Source: Haloterrigena salifodinae
GTDB taxonomy: Archaea > Halobacteriota > Halobacteria > Halobacteriales > Natrialbaceae
NCBI RefSeq assembly: GCF_003977755.1
Contig: NZ_RQWN01000002.1
Coordinates: 868,001 to 932,000, forward strand
Length of the DNA: 64,000 nucleotides
Direction: 5' to 3'
How positions within the stretch are numbered: the first letter of the stretch is position 1; each line of letters begins with the position of its first letter. Positions 53,523-61,769 of this stretch are shown here, one piece after another. The notes below the pieces were generated by a model that saw nothing but the letters and a program-made list of their open reading frames with translations, had not been told where the DNA came from and did no database searches. Both the position numbers and the translations under genes were made by a program.

Positions 53523-54113
53523 TCAGTCTTCGCTGGCACTGGATCCGGTACCGGCGACCGCACTGGCGAGGTCGGCCAGTGCGTCGGCGACGCCCGTCAG
53601 CTGGTCGTCGACTCCCGCGAGGTCGTGCCGGCGAGCCAGATACTGCGGGTCGTTGTAGGTCACGAACACCTGCCCGTCGGCCTCCCAGACGAGCAGTTTT
53701 TGGGGGAGGTCGATCGCGACCGAGCGACTCGCCCGCATCAGCGGCGTCCCGACCGCGGGATTGCCGAAGAGGAACAGCGTCGTCGGCGGGAGGTCCATAT
53801 CGGCCGACTCGGCGTTTTCCGCGTGGTCGATCGTCGCGACGAGCAGCAGGTCTCGCTCCTCAAGGGCCGGTTCGACGCGCGCAACGGTCGTCTCGAAGTC
53901 GGCGTCACTCTCTGCGGTTATCAGTCCCGGGTCGTCGAGTGCCGTCTTCGGGCCGTCGGCGTCGTCGCCAGCGGCCGCGGCCGTCGTCGACGCAGGTTTG
54001 TCGCCATCGCCACCGGCCGTGACCGTCGTCGATGCACCGATACCCAGCGCTGTTCCCGCGCCGAGCGCTTTCAGGAACCGTCGTCGTGCCGTGTCTGATC
54101 GATCGTCCGTCAT
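53523..54113 (-). CDS. DUF302 protein with Tat signal
   Basis: This 196-residue protein begins MTDDRSDTARRRFLKALGAG, a twin-arginine signal with a hydrophobic core and Ala/Ser end (GIGASTTVTAGG). Acidic linker sequence leads to a DUF302 domain at about 65-185 with ETTVARVEPALEERDLLLVATIDH and PTTLFLFGNPAVGTPLMRAS. DUF302 proteins may bind thiols or metals, and the family is poorly understood. The C-terminus is a helix ending SASED. It lies about 110 bases downstream of the M20 gene start on the same strand. Confidence 0.85.
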   Translation of the reverse strand: MTDDRSDTARRRFLKALGAGTALGIGASTTVTAGGDGDKPASTTAAAAGDDADGPKTALDDPGLITAESDADFETTVARVEPALEERDLLLVATIDHAENAESADMDLPPTTLFLFGNPAVGTPLMRASRSVAIDLPQKLLVWEADGQVFVTYNDPQYLARRHDLAGVDDQLTGVADALADLASAVAGTGSSASED

Positions 54114-54249
54114 CGTCTCGAGGCTCTAGCGACCCGCTGGTAGTTATGCGGGCGTATGCTCGGCTAACGGAACATTTGGCCGGTGAAACGATCGTAAACG
54201 GGGTCGAGAGAGACTCGAGATCGAAACCGCAGTCGCGTCGTGGGTGCGC

Positions 54250-54585
54250 TCAGTTGCTCTGGCCGGCGCCGCGGATCTGCTCGACCTCGGCCTCGATGTG
54301 GACCGAGTCGGGGAAGTTCTGTGAGGCGATGTTGCGCGCGAGGTTGTCGTGACCGTGAATCTCGAGTTCGCGGGTGAAGACGGTGTAACTCCACGAGGAG
54401 AATCGCCGCTCGTCGTCGGCGTGGAGCCGGCAGTGCTGGGGCACGGAGTGTTTCTCCGGGGGGTGGGAGTGGGGGCCTTTCAGCGCGGCGCCCTTGCGTT
54501 CGGCGGTCGATTTGATGTCGTCGACGATGGCGTCGAGCGCGGCGCGATCGCCGCTCTGGAGCGTCAGACTGGTCACGAAGGTCAT
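54250..54585 (-). CDS. uS10-like protein (S10-fold halophile paralogue)
   Basis: This 111-residue protein reads MTFVTSLTLQSGDRAALDAI followed by VDDIKSTAERKGAALKGPHSH and SVPQHCRLHADDERRFSSWS. It resembles ribosomal protein S10/mL48-fold proteins, where a helix-strand unit is followed by a long loop and an edge strand (YTVFTRELEIHGHDNLARNI). It is not an obvious main-ribosome uS10, since that gene normally lies in a translation operon. A paralogue with a non-ribosomal role is inferred. It is convergent with nothing nearby and stands alone. Confidence 0.7.
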   Translation of the reverse strand: MTFVTSLTLQSGDRAALDAIVDDIKSTAERKGAALKGPHSHPPEKHSVPQHCRLHADDERRFSSWSYTVFTRELEIHGHDNLARNIASQNFPDSVHIEAEVEQIRGAGQSN

Positions 54586-54812
54586 GGCTGGTCGTCCATT
54601 CGTCAACGGCCGGGGCGTAAAAGCTTGCTGAGATGGCGCGCGGGCACCGCTCGAGTCGGGTACGCTGATGGGCGAACGATTCGTGAACCGGGTCGAACGC
54701 CCCGGAAACGGCGAGCGTTCGACCGCGACGGCTACCGAATTGGCACGGCAAACCGTATACGCTGGACGAACAGTCCGATATTCTCTTAACGTCGCACCTG
54801 TTAGCCCAGTTA

Positions 54813-55247
54813 ATGGCAGTCGAAGCTACGAGCGCAGGCGCGATCCTCTTCCGCGATACGCGGGGCCGGCGCGAGTATCTTCTACTCAAGAGCCGCCCAG
54901 GCGATTGGGAGTTTCCCAAGGGCGGTGTCGAAGGAGATGAAGAGCTACAGCAGACGGCGATCCGCGAAGTAAAGGAAGAGGCAGGTATCGAGCAGTTCCG
55001 GCTCCTCGACGGCTTTCGCGAGGACTACGACTACGTCTTCGAGGCGAACGGCAAGACGATCCACAAGACCGTTCACCTCTTCGTGGCGAAGTCCTTCGAG
55101 GCGAGCGCGGAACTTTCGAACGAACATCGCGACCTTCAGTGGCGCGATTACGAACAGGCAGTAAACACCGTCACGCAGGACGGTCCGCGAGAGATCTTGG
55201 AGCAGGCCCACGGTTTCCTCGACGAACGGGAGGAGGACGAGGAGTAG
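54813..55247 (+). CDS. Nudix hydrolase, bis(5'-nucleosyl)-tetraphosphatase-like
   Basis: This 144-residue Nudix protein has a complete Nudix box at residues 38-60 (GGVEGDEELQQTAIREVKEE, then AGIE). It starts MAVEATSAGAILFRDTRGRR, with KSRPGDWEFPKG before the box. The pattern is that of archaeal diadenosine tetraphosphatases, which cut Ap4A to ATP and AMP and may clear stress nucleotides. The C-terminal part (WRDYEQAVNTVTQDGPREIL) is as in the family. It is transcribed alone. Confidence 0.9.
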   Translation: MAVEATSAGAILFRDTRGRREYLLLKSRPGDWEFPKGGVEGDEELQQTAIREVKEEAGIEQFRLLDGFREDYDYVFEANGKTIHKTVHLFVAKSFEASAELSNEHRDLQWRDYEQAVNTVTQDGPREILEQAHGFLDEREEDEE

Positions 55248-55355
55248 GACCGGTTCGAACGGCCGCGAGGCCGACGGAGGTTCTCGATCTCGCCGACAAC
55301 AGTCGGCGGCGTTCTATCGAGTAGCGCTTTTGCTCGCGCGGTCCGAAGCCGAGTC

Positions 55356-56414
55356 GTGGACCGGTACACGACCGAGTTCGCGTTCGAACTCCGGACCTGC
55401 CGCTGGGCGGAACGCGCCTGGCCGCCCGACGAGCCCGCCAGTGACGACCACGCGGTCGTCGTCGCCCGACAGCTCGGCACGAAACGTCGCCGCTGGGACA
55501 CCATCGTCCTCGAGTGCGACCCCGAAGCGCTCCGCGAGCGGGCGCAATTCGGCGCCGAACGTCTCGACGGCGACCTCCTGCACGTCGTCCGCAACGCCCC
55601 CGCCGAGTGGAGCTACTACCGCGACTGTCTCCCCCATCCCGGCTACCCGTGGCGCTACGTTCGCGAGGCCATCCACCGGGCCGACGACCGCGGCATCCTC
55701 GAGACGCGCAAGAACGGGAATCGCATCGAGATCCGCCGGAAGTGGCCGTATCCTGACGACTGGGTTCGGCGGATCGTCGCGATCGAGAACAAACCCGATC
55801 TGGACGCCAGCGCCGCCCGCGCGCTGGGCTCGCAACTCGAGTACGACGTCGCCGTCGGGCTGGCCGACGAGGTCTGGGTCGCCACGCGGCGGACGGGAGA
55901 CCCCGTCGAGCGCGCGTTGTTCGAGGACCTACCCGTCGGGACGGGGATCCTCGCGCTCGAGCCCGAAACCCTAAACGCCGAGGTTGCGTGGTTCCCCCGC
56001 TCGCTGGCCGTCGACGACCCCGGCACGCGGATCCTCGAGCGACCCGACGGCGGTCGCCGGGACGGCTCCGCGGCGCGGTTCGAGTACGTCGATCCGGACG
56101 CGAAGCGAGCGACGCGCCTCGAGATCGCCGAGCGCGCCTACGAACGCGGCTGGCGCTCGTTTGCCGATACGATGCGCCCCGACTGTCGGCACTTCGAGTT
56201 GCGCTCGCAGGACGGCCTGCAACTCGAGCCCTACTGCGCCGCGAAGGGGCGGTGCCAGACGGCCGCGGAGTGTTCCGGCGGCTGTGCCGAGTTCGAGCCT
56301 GAGCCACCCGTCTGGCGAACGCGCGGCTGGCCGATCGAGGGCGGCCCCGGGAAACGGTGTCAGCGGTTGCTCGAGGATCGACGACGACGGCGTCGACCGG
56401 GATTAGAGCAGTAG
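55356..56414 (+). CDS. DUF5787-type protein, possible PD-(D/E)XK nuclease with cysteine cluster
   Basis: This 352-residue halophile protein opens MDRYTTEFAFELRTCRWAER. At about residues 134-163 it has DDWVRRIVAIENKPDLDASA followed by LGSQLEYDVAVGLADEVWVA. This fits the PD-(D/E)XK pattern: Asp134/135, Glu144-x-Lys146, and a QxxY element (Gln160, Tyr163). Cys15 lies near the start. Five cysteines (277, 294, 300, 306, 310) lie near the end, as in Cas4/AddB nucleases where N- and C-terminal cysteines hold an Fe-S cluster. The nuclease reading is inference; I recall the family only as uncharacterised. Confidence 0.7.
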   Translation: MDRYTTEFAFELRTCRWAERAWPPDEPASDDHAVVVARQLGTKRRRWDTIVLECDPEALRERAQFGAERLDGDLLHVVRNAPAEWSYYRDCLPHPGYPWRYVREAIHRADDRGILETRKNGNRIEIRRKWPYPDDWVRRIVAIENKPDLDASAARALGSQLEYDVAVGLADEVWVATRRTGDPVERALFEDLPVGTGILALEPETLNAEVAWFPRSLAVDDPGTRILERPDGGRRDGSAARFEYVDPDAKRATRLEIAERAYERGWRSFADTMRPDCRHFELRSQDGLQLEPYCAAKGRCQTAAECSGGCAEFEPEPPVWRTRGWPIEGGPGKRCQRLLEDRRRRRRPGLEQ

Positions 56415-56512
56415 ATCGGAGTGCGATTTCGTATTCAGAATTCTACCTGGAATTGAGTCGGACAGTCCGCTAGGGACGTGCGCTCATCGAACGCTCCCCT
56501 TCCAGAAAACAC

Positions 56513-56520
56513 TTATATTA
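56513..56520 (+). promoter_or_regulatory. TATA-like box of the AT-richer lipoprotein gene
   Basis: TTATATTA lies 20-27 bases before the ATG at 56540, in a short AT-rich promoter, predicting a leaderless mRNA. Confidence 0.5.
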
Positions 56521-56539
56521 CACATCGGTAGGCGAGAAT

Positions 56540-57010
56540 ATGAAACGGCGGACATTTCTTGCGTCTATTCCGAGTATGACCCTCATCGCTGGCTGTATCA
56601 CAAGCGACGCAGAGTCAACAAATAATACCGATGACAAGAATAAAGACCCGTACAATCAGCCTGCACAGTACGATGAAGTAAAGCAGCTGACTGTACACAA
56701 TAGCCTGAACGAAAGTATAACCGCCACGATCGTCGTTAGAGACCTCGACACTGGGACTGTCCTTTCAGAGACGAATATCACAGCCCCCGAACCGCAAGGA
56801 GACGATCGGATTGTACGAGCAGACAAAAGCATACCAACGTCTGATGAGAGCGGAAACTACACAGCAGAGATTACGATTGAGGGCCGAGGAACCGTGACTA
56901 CTGAGTTTAATCTTCGAACCCCTGTCAGTGACCCTGTTCTATACATCGGCCTCGCTCCTGATGATGGCGAACCGTTCAGTGCTAGTGTAGATGGGGCCCC
57001 TGCTGTCTGA
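56540..57010 (+). CDS. AT-richer orphan lipoprotein
   Basis: This 156-residue protein begins MKRRTFLASIPSMTLIAGCI, a Tat-like signal followed by the lipobox IAGC near residue 18. A polar linker of Asn/Asp/Lys and a beta-rich domain follow (QLTVHNSLNESITATIVVRD, ESGNYTAEITIEGRGTVTTE). Codons such as AAT, ACA, GTA and ATA are much commoner than in any neighbour, so the gene is visibly lower in G+C and may be acquired. No enzyme motif is seen. It has its own promoter. Confidence 0.72.
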   Translation: MKRRTFLASIPSMTLIAGCITSDAESTNNTDDKNKDPYNQPAQYDEVKQLTVHNSLNESITATIVVRDLDTGTVLSETNITAPEPQGDDRIVRADKSIPTSDESGNYTAEITIEGRGTVTTEFNLRTPVSDPVLYIGLAPDDGEPFSASVDGAPAV

Positions 57011-57163
57011 TCGCCCGTTAGTACGAACGATGGGTGCTCCTATACTGAATGCGAGGCCCACGTCTCTCTTTGAATAACGAAACCGTCTCACCAACTACTG
57101 GGAGCGTCTTTTTCGCAAAACTCGCGATACGTCCATACCGTACGCCAGCCCGAGAAACTGATC

Positions 57164-57667
57164 TTACTCGGAGCTCTCGACCTCGAGTTCCTCGCGGTCG
57201 ACGGTCAGGCGGAACGTAGGGACGGTGCGGTACTCGACCTCGACGACGCCCTTGCGGCGCAGGCTCTGGAGCCCCGAGCGGACGTCCTCGGCTTCGGGGT
57301 CGACATCGAACCCGTCGCGCAGTTTGTGAAGGACCGAGACGACGCTTTCGGACTCCTCCTCGGGGCCGGCCAGCACGGCGACGATCTGCGTCTGCAGCTC
57401 CGGCACCCGGATCCGGGAGGGGACGCCCTCGTCCTCGGGATCGCTCTCGATGCCGGGTTCGACGTCGACGAGGTCGTTCGCTTCCGTCGTCGCGCGGATC
57501 AGGCTGTTGTCGTCCCGGAAGTAGTAGTCGCCCAGTTCGTTCTCGAGGTACTGGTGGACCTCGCTGCCGCTCTCCATGTCCCACCGCTCTTGCAGTTCCG
57601 AGTTCTTCGTCGGCTGTAGCTCCACCACGTCCGCCAACCGTTCTGTGGCCTCCTCCGAGAGCGTCAT
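57164..57667 (-). CDS. DUF5797-type winged-helix-like protein
   Basis: This 167-residue acidic protein reads MTLSEEATERLADVVELQPT, KNSELQERWDMESGSEVHQY, LENELGDYYFRDDNSLIRAT and ends FRLTVDREELEVESSE. The pattern of helices and a beta pair fits two small winged-helix units, and I recall it as the halophile family DUF5797. Function is unknown; a DNA-binding role is inference. It lies on the minus strand, 77 bases downstream of the MFS gene, and may be cotranscribed with it. Confidence 0.75.
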   Translation of the reverse strand: MTLSEEATERLADVVELQPTKNSELQERWDMESGSEVHQYLENELGDYYFRDDNSLIRATTEANDLVDVEPGIESDPEDEGVPSRIRVPELQTQIVAVLAGPEEESESVVSVLHKLRDGFDVDPEAEDVRSGLQSLRRKGVVEVEYRTVPTFRLTVDREELEVESSE

Positions 57668-57743
57668 CGTCGCATCGTATGCGGATCCGCTACTTTTGCG
57701 TTGCGTCCCGCGGTGTGATCGCGGTCCCGCGGTCGACCGGGGC

Positions 57744-59039
57744 TCAATCGTCGTCGACGACCGGCACGGACCGCGTCGACTCGAGGGTCTCCTCGATCTG
57801 CGTGTAGACGAGAATGGCGCCGAGGGCGGCCAGCGCGGTCCCGAAGAGAAACGGCGTTTTGAACCCGTAGCCGATCAGCGCGCCGGAGGTCAGCGGCCCG
57901 ACGGCGATCCCGTAGCCGAAGGCCATGGTGAGAATCGAGAGCTTCGACCCGGACTCGCCCTCGCCCGCGAGGTCGCCGGCCAGCGCGAGCGCGGGCGCGA
58001 ATACCATCGCGGCGGCGACGCCCTGGCCGAGACGGGCGAGGAACATTGGCACCGACGACGCGAGAAAGCCCTGGACGAACGTCGTCGGGATCAGGAAGAG
58101 CATCCCGGCGAGGATGAACGGCCGACGGCCGTACCGGTCGCAGGCCCGGCCGATCGGCGTCTGCAGGGCGACCTGCGCGAGGATGAACGCCGCGAACTGG
58201 AGGCCGAACCACGTCGAGCCCTGCTCGAGGCGGGCGTTGACCTGCGGCTGGATCGTCGCGAACAGCGCGATCGCCGCGGCCATGAACAGGGAGACGACCC
58301 CGAGGGTGAAGATCGGATCGAGCAGGTGCTCGCCCGACGGATCCCGGATATCGATCGAGAGGTCGGCGCCGGCATTCGCTTTCGTCGCCTCGGGATCGGC
58401 GACGAGCAGCGTCACCAGCCCGTAGCTGATCAGCGCCGTCGTCGTCGCGAGGTAAAAGGCCGCGTCGAAGCCGCTGAGCGTCACGCCCGCGGGGAGCCGG
58501 TAGGGACCCAGGTTGACGAGCGCGCCGGCCGCGATGGGGCCGGAGCCGAACCCGACGAGCCGGAACGTGTTGTAGACGCCCATGTTCCCGCCGCGGTCCT
58601 GACTCGTCGCGAGTTCGTTGACCAGCGCGATCGACGCCGGGATGATGAAGGCGACGCTGACCCCCTGTAGCCCGCGGACGACGAGCAGCGAGAGGTACGT
58701 ATCCGCGAACACGTAGGCGACGTTCGTCACCGCGAGGCCGGCGAGCCCGATCAGGATGAACGACTTGCGCCGTCCCGTCCGATCCGAGAGTCGACCCGTC
58801 AAGGGTTGGAAACTGCTGTTGAGAAAGCCGAACAGCGAGAGGATGACGCCGATGAGCATCGACTCGCCCAGTCCGAACGTCGCCCCGCCGACGACGTCGC
58901 TGGTCACGTACAGCGGAATGACGATGATGAGAAACGAGTTGCCGATGCCGTCGGCCATCCGGGCGAAGGCCAGCGCGAGGACGCGACGATCGACGGCAAA
59001 CTGGGCAACGATTCGGCGACGAAGCTCCCGCATCGACAC
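57744..59039 (-). CDS. Major facilitator superfamily transporter
   Basis: This 431-residue protein has about twelve transmembrane helices in two six-helix halves. The MFS loop between helices two and three is seen as FLNSSFQPLTGRLSDRTGRRK, with its second-half counterpart LQTPIGRACDRYGRRPFILA. The opening is MSMRELRRRIVAQFAVDRRV. Antiporter-like features suggest drug or metabolite export, with substrate unknown. It is divergent from nothing close and is followed downstream by DUF5797. Confidence 0.9.
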   Translation of the reverse strand: MSMRELRRRIVAQFAVDRRVLALAFARMADGIGNSFLIIVIPLYVTSDVVGGATFGLGESMLIGVILSLFGFLNSSFQPLTGRLSDRTGRRKSFILIGLAGLAVTNVAYVFADTYLSLLVVRGLQGVSVAFIIPASIALVNELATSQDRGGNMGVYNTFRLVGFGSGPIAAGALVNLGPYRLPAGVTLSGFDAAFYLATTTALISYGLVTLLVADPEATKANAGADLSIDIRDPSGEHLLDPIFTLGVVSLFMAAAIALFATIQPQVNARLEQGSTWFGLQFAAFILAQVALQTPIGRACDRYGRRPFILAGMLFLIPTTFVQGFLASSVPMFLARLGQGVAAAMVFAPALALAGDLAGEGESGSKLSILTMAFGYGIAVGPLTSGALIGYGFKTPFLFGTALAALGAILVYTQIEETLESTRSVPVVDDD

Positions 59040-59109
59040 TACGTGCGATATCGCGTCCGATTAGCGTTTCGAACCGAAACCCGCTCGAGGCGAGACGAGC
59101 GACTCGCCG

Positions 59110-60141
59110 TCAGTTGATCGTCGTGTGCTCGGACTCCTCGTTGAGCGCGAGGTTGGCCGCGATTTCGGCGTTTCGCATGGCGTACTGGGCGGTCTGCTGG
59201 AGGCTGACGAGCACCTCGCGGACCCGCAGCAGGTCCTCGTTGGACATCTCCGGAAGCTCGTCGAGGATCTCCTGTTCCTTACTGGAGACGTCGTGGAACA
59301 TTTTCCGAACCTGATTCGATTTATCGTAATCGCGTTCGACGGCCGCCTCGACGGCGATCGAGGTGATCTCGTCGACCAGGTCGTTCAGTTCGCGAATGTC
59401 GCGCATCACCGAGCTATCGACATTCAGGCTGTGGCCCTCGGTCTCGATGACGATCTCGGCGATGTCCTCGGCGTTGTCCGCGGTGAGCTCTAAGTTCTTC
59501 GCGATCGAGCGGTAGCCGATCAGCGGGAAGCCGCTGTTGAGTCCGACCGCGCGGGCGAGGTTCGGGTTCTGGTAGGCGGTGAAGATCAGGCGCAACAGGA
59601 GGACGAAGATCTTGTTGGCCTGTCGCTCCCGGTTTAAGGCCCGCTGGGCCAGGTCGGGGTTGCCGTGGGCCAGCGCCTTGATCCCCTCGCCGCGCATCGT
59701 CTGGCCGGTCCGCTCGAGGCGCTCGAGGAGATTGTCCAGCGTGAAGTCCTCGGGGTCGACCGAACAGCGGATCGAGATGCTCTCGGGCGTCTCCTCGATG
59801 ACGCCCAGCCCCATCAGCTGGGTCTCGGCCTGGTAGACGGCGTTGATGTGGTCGGAGTCGAGGGCGCCGTCCTCGGTGTCGATGCGGATGACGCGCCGCC
59901 CGAGGACGTACTGAGCGACGATCGCACGCTCGACGGCGTCGGCGTCTAAGTCGTCCGCGTGGATGATCGCTTCCGTCTCTTCGGTGCTAGCCGATTCGGG
60001 CATGACAGTCAGCGTCCCCTTGCCGCTGGTCCGCAGGGACACCTCGTCACCCTTCTCGACGTCGTGTTCGGACGCCCATTCGGCGGGAAGCGTCATCGCG
60101 AGCGTCGACGGCCCAAGTCGTTGCACTTTCCGCGTTTCCAT
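59110..60141 (-). CDS. AbrB-PhoU domain phosphate-signalling regulator
   Basis: This 343-residue protein pairs an N-terminal SpoVT/AbrB-type DNA-binding domain (about 1-50, METRKVQRLGPSTLAMTLPA, then EKGDEVSLRTSGKGTLTVMP) with PhoU-like helical repeats: EGIKALAHGNPDLAQRALNR and later VERDYDKSNQVRKMFHDVSS. PhoU binds metal clusters and controls Pst phosphate uptake. Archaeal AbrB-PhoU fusions are thought to repress phosphate genes. No pst gene is in the window. The ATG at 60141 is supported by a TATA-like box at 60177. Confidence 0.88.
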   Translation of the reverse strand: METRKVQRLGPSTLAMTLPAEWASEHDVEKGDEVSLRTSGKGTLTVMPESASTEETEAIIHADDLDADAVERAIVAQYVLGRRVIRIDTEDGALDSDHINAVYQAETQLMGLGVIEETPESISIRCSVDPEDFTLDNLLERLERTGQTMRGEGIKALAHGNPDLAQRALNRERQANKIFVLLLRLIFTAYQNPNLARAVGLNSGFPLIGYRSIAKNLELTADNAEDIAEIVIETEGHSLNVDSSVMRDIRELNDLVDEITSIAVEAAVERDYDKSNQVRKMFHDVSSKEQEILDELPEMSNEDLLRVREVLVSLQQTAQYAMRNAEIAANLALNEESEHTTIN

Positions 60142-60176
60142 ATGACATCCTAAGGAAAGACACGACCTTAATCTTG

Positions 60177-60185
60177 ACTATATGC
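60177..60185 (-). promoter_or_regulatory. TATA-like box of the AbrB-PhoU gene
   Basis: Read on the minus strand, GCATATAGT lies about 36 bases before the ATG at 60141, in an AT-rich promoter. Such spacing gives a leader of only about 10-15 bases. Confidence 0.45.
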
Positions 60186-60260
60186 ACCTTATATCCGGGT
60201 CGGATAGTTATATGGATGATTGTGTTGGACGGAATCGCACGTACCTTAAACAACTAACCC

Positions 60261-61421
60261 TCAGACGACCTTCACGAGCCGCGTCGTGAACCGGCCGGTC
60301 CGCACCCGCAGCCACCCCCGTAGCTCCTCGTCGATCGCCTCGTCGTCCGTGTCGACGTGCAACGCGTCGATTCCGTCGAGTTTCGCCCCCGACGCGACGA
60401 CCTCTATCTCGTCCGCGCGGTCGATGACCGCCGGCGAGATCTGGTGGTTGCCGCGCCCGAAGACGAACCCTTGCCCGCCGATCGGCGAGACGACGATCGT
60501 CGCCGGCTCCTCGAGGACGTCCAGAATATCGCTCTCGGCCGCGTCACGGGCCAGCACCTCGCCGTCGCGCCAGACATCGACGCCCAGCGGCGACGGGTCG
60601 ATCTCCAGTTCTCGTTCGATCGTGCCGACGGTGCTGCCGGGGCCGAAGACGTACGTGCGTTCGGGGTCAACCTCGCGGGCGAAGCCCGCGGCCAGCGAGT
60701 CGACGCTGCCACTCGAGACCTGCTTGCTCGACTGGACATCCGGCGCGACGGGGACGGGGACGATGGCCTCGAGTTGCGAGCGGACCTCGCCCTCGCGGTA
60801 GGCGTCCTCGTCGATGTCGTTGACCTCGCGGTCGGCCGCGCGGTCGAACTCGGCGGCGATCCGGCCCGCGTCCGCTGGCGTCACGGCGAACACCGACGAG
60901 TAGATCTTGACGCCGGCGGGGACGCCGAGCATCGGCGTCTCGTCGCCCGCCGTCTCCTCGAGCACGTCGGCGACGTCGACCGCGGTGCCGTCACCCCCGA
61001 CAAACAGGATCAGGTCGACGTCGCGCTCGAGGAAGGCCCGGACGGCGGCCCGCGTGTCGGCGGCCGTCGTCTCGGCAGTCGCCGGGTCGACCGGGGAGGA
61101 CGCGTCGCTCGAATCGGTATCGTCGTCCGCAGAAGCGGTCGCGTCGGCCGGGGCGGCGTCGTCGGTCGTCGGCTCGTAGACGACGATCGGTTCGTAGCCG
61201 GCGTCGCGGACCGCCCGCTCGCCCATGATCCCCGCCGCGGTGTAGACGGCGACGTCGGGCGCCCGCCGGTGCAGCGACCGCAGCGCCTCGCGTGCCCGTT
61301 CCGGCGCCCGCGGTTCGGCCCCGCGGCGGCGCGCTTCCTCGAGTTTGCCGTCGGTTCCCTTCAGTCCGACCCGACCGCCCATTCCCGCGATCGGATTGAC
61401 GACCACGCCGAGCGAGTCCAT
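60261..61421 (-). CDS. ATP-NAD kinase family protein (COG3199 type)
   Basis: This 386-residue protein has the NAD kinase GGDG motif in LILFVGGDGTAVDVADVLEE (about residues 137-157) and GVPAGVKIYSSVFAVTP further on. A C-terminal domain contains SPIGGQGFVFGRGNHQISPA. It belongs to the COG3199 group near NAD and AcoX kinases, which phosphorylates NAD or an NAD-like compound using ATP or polyphosphate. An acidic insert (DDDTDSSDASSPVD) sits before the catalytic loop. The start is at MDSLGVVVNPIAGMGG, which is typical. Confidence 0.87.
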   Translation of the reverse strand: MDSLGVVVNPIAGMGGRVGLKGTDGKLEEARRRGAEPRAPERAREALRSLHRRAPDVAVYTAAGIMGERAVRDAGYEPIVVYEPTTDDAAPADATASADDDTDSSDASSPVDPATAETTAADTRAAVRAFLERDVDLILFVGGDGTAVDVADVLEETAGDETPMLGVPAGVKIYSSVFAVTPADAGRIAAEFDRAADREVNDIDEDAYREGEVRSQLEAIVPVPVAPDVQSSKQVSSGSVDSLAAGFAREVDPERTYVFGPGSTVGTIERELEIDPSPLGVDVWRDGEVLARDAAESDILDVLEEPATIVVSPIGGQGFVFGRGNHQISPAVIDRADEIEVVASGAKLDGIDALHVDTDDEAIDEELRGWLRVRTGRFTTRLVKVV

Positions 61422-61609
61422 GGCGGACGTAGGCGAAGCCGATCAATAAGCCGTATGGTGTTTCGAGCACGCTTCCAGCGTCTCGTTCGCTCAGCACGCC
61501 CCGACGGGCGCGGCGGCGCGGGTCGCGCCCGCGGACCGCGATCGAACGTCCGCCGAACGACGCGCCGATTTTCTGAAAGGTTAAGGGGGCAGGGGACGGA
61601 CCGCGGAGC

Positions 61610-61735
61610 ATGGACACAGTTACGCAGGTCGTGCTCGCGGAAGGGACGGAGCTACCGATGGATGTCGTCGGCTGGGTTGCGTTGATCCTCAGCCTCCTCG
61701 TAACGATCGTCTGGCTCGCGTACCTCTACCGATAA
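61610..61735 (+). CDS. 41-residue single-helix membrane microprotein
   Basis: From the ATG at 61610 to a TAA ending at 61735 the frame gives MDTVTQVVLAEGTELPMDVV followed by GWVALILSLLVTIVWLAYLYR. One transmembrane helix spans about residues 20-38, with an acidic outside and a basic tail, and the codons are halophile-like. I recall very similar tiny proteins in other haloarchaea. It is easily missed because of its length. It lies between the NAD kinase-like gene and the convergent MoCF gene. Function is unknown. Confidence 0.7.
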   Translation: MDTVTQVVLAEGTELPMDVVGWVALILSLLVTIVWLAYLYR

Positions 61736-61769
61736 CGCTCCCGACGGCCACCGACGGCCGACCACCGTC

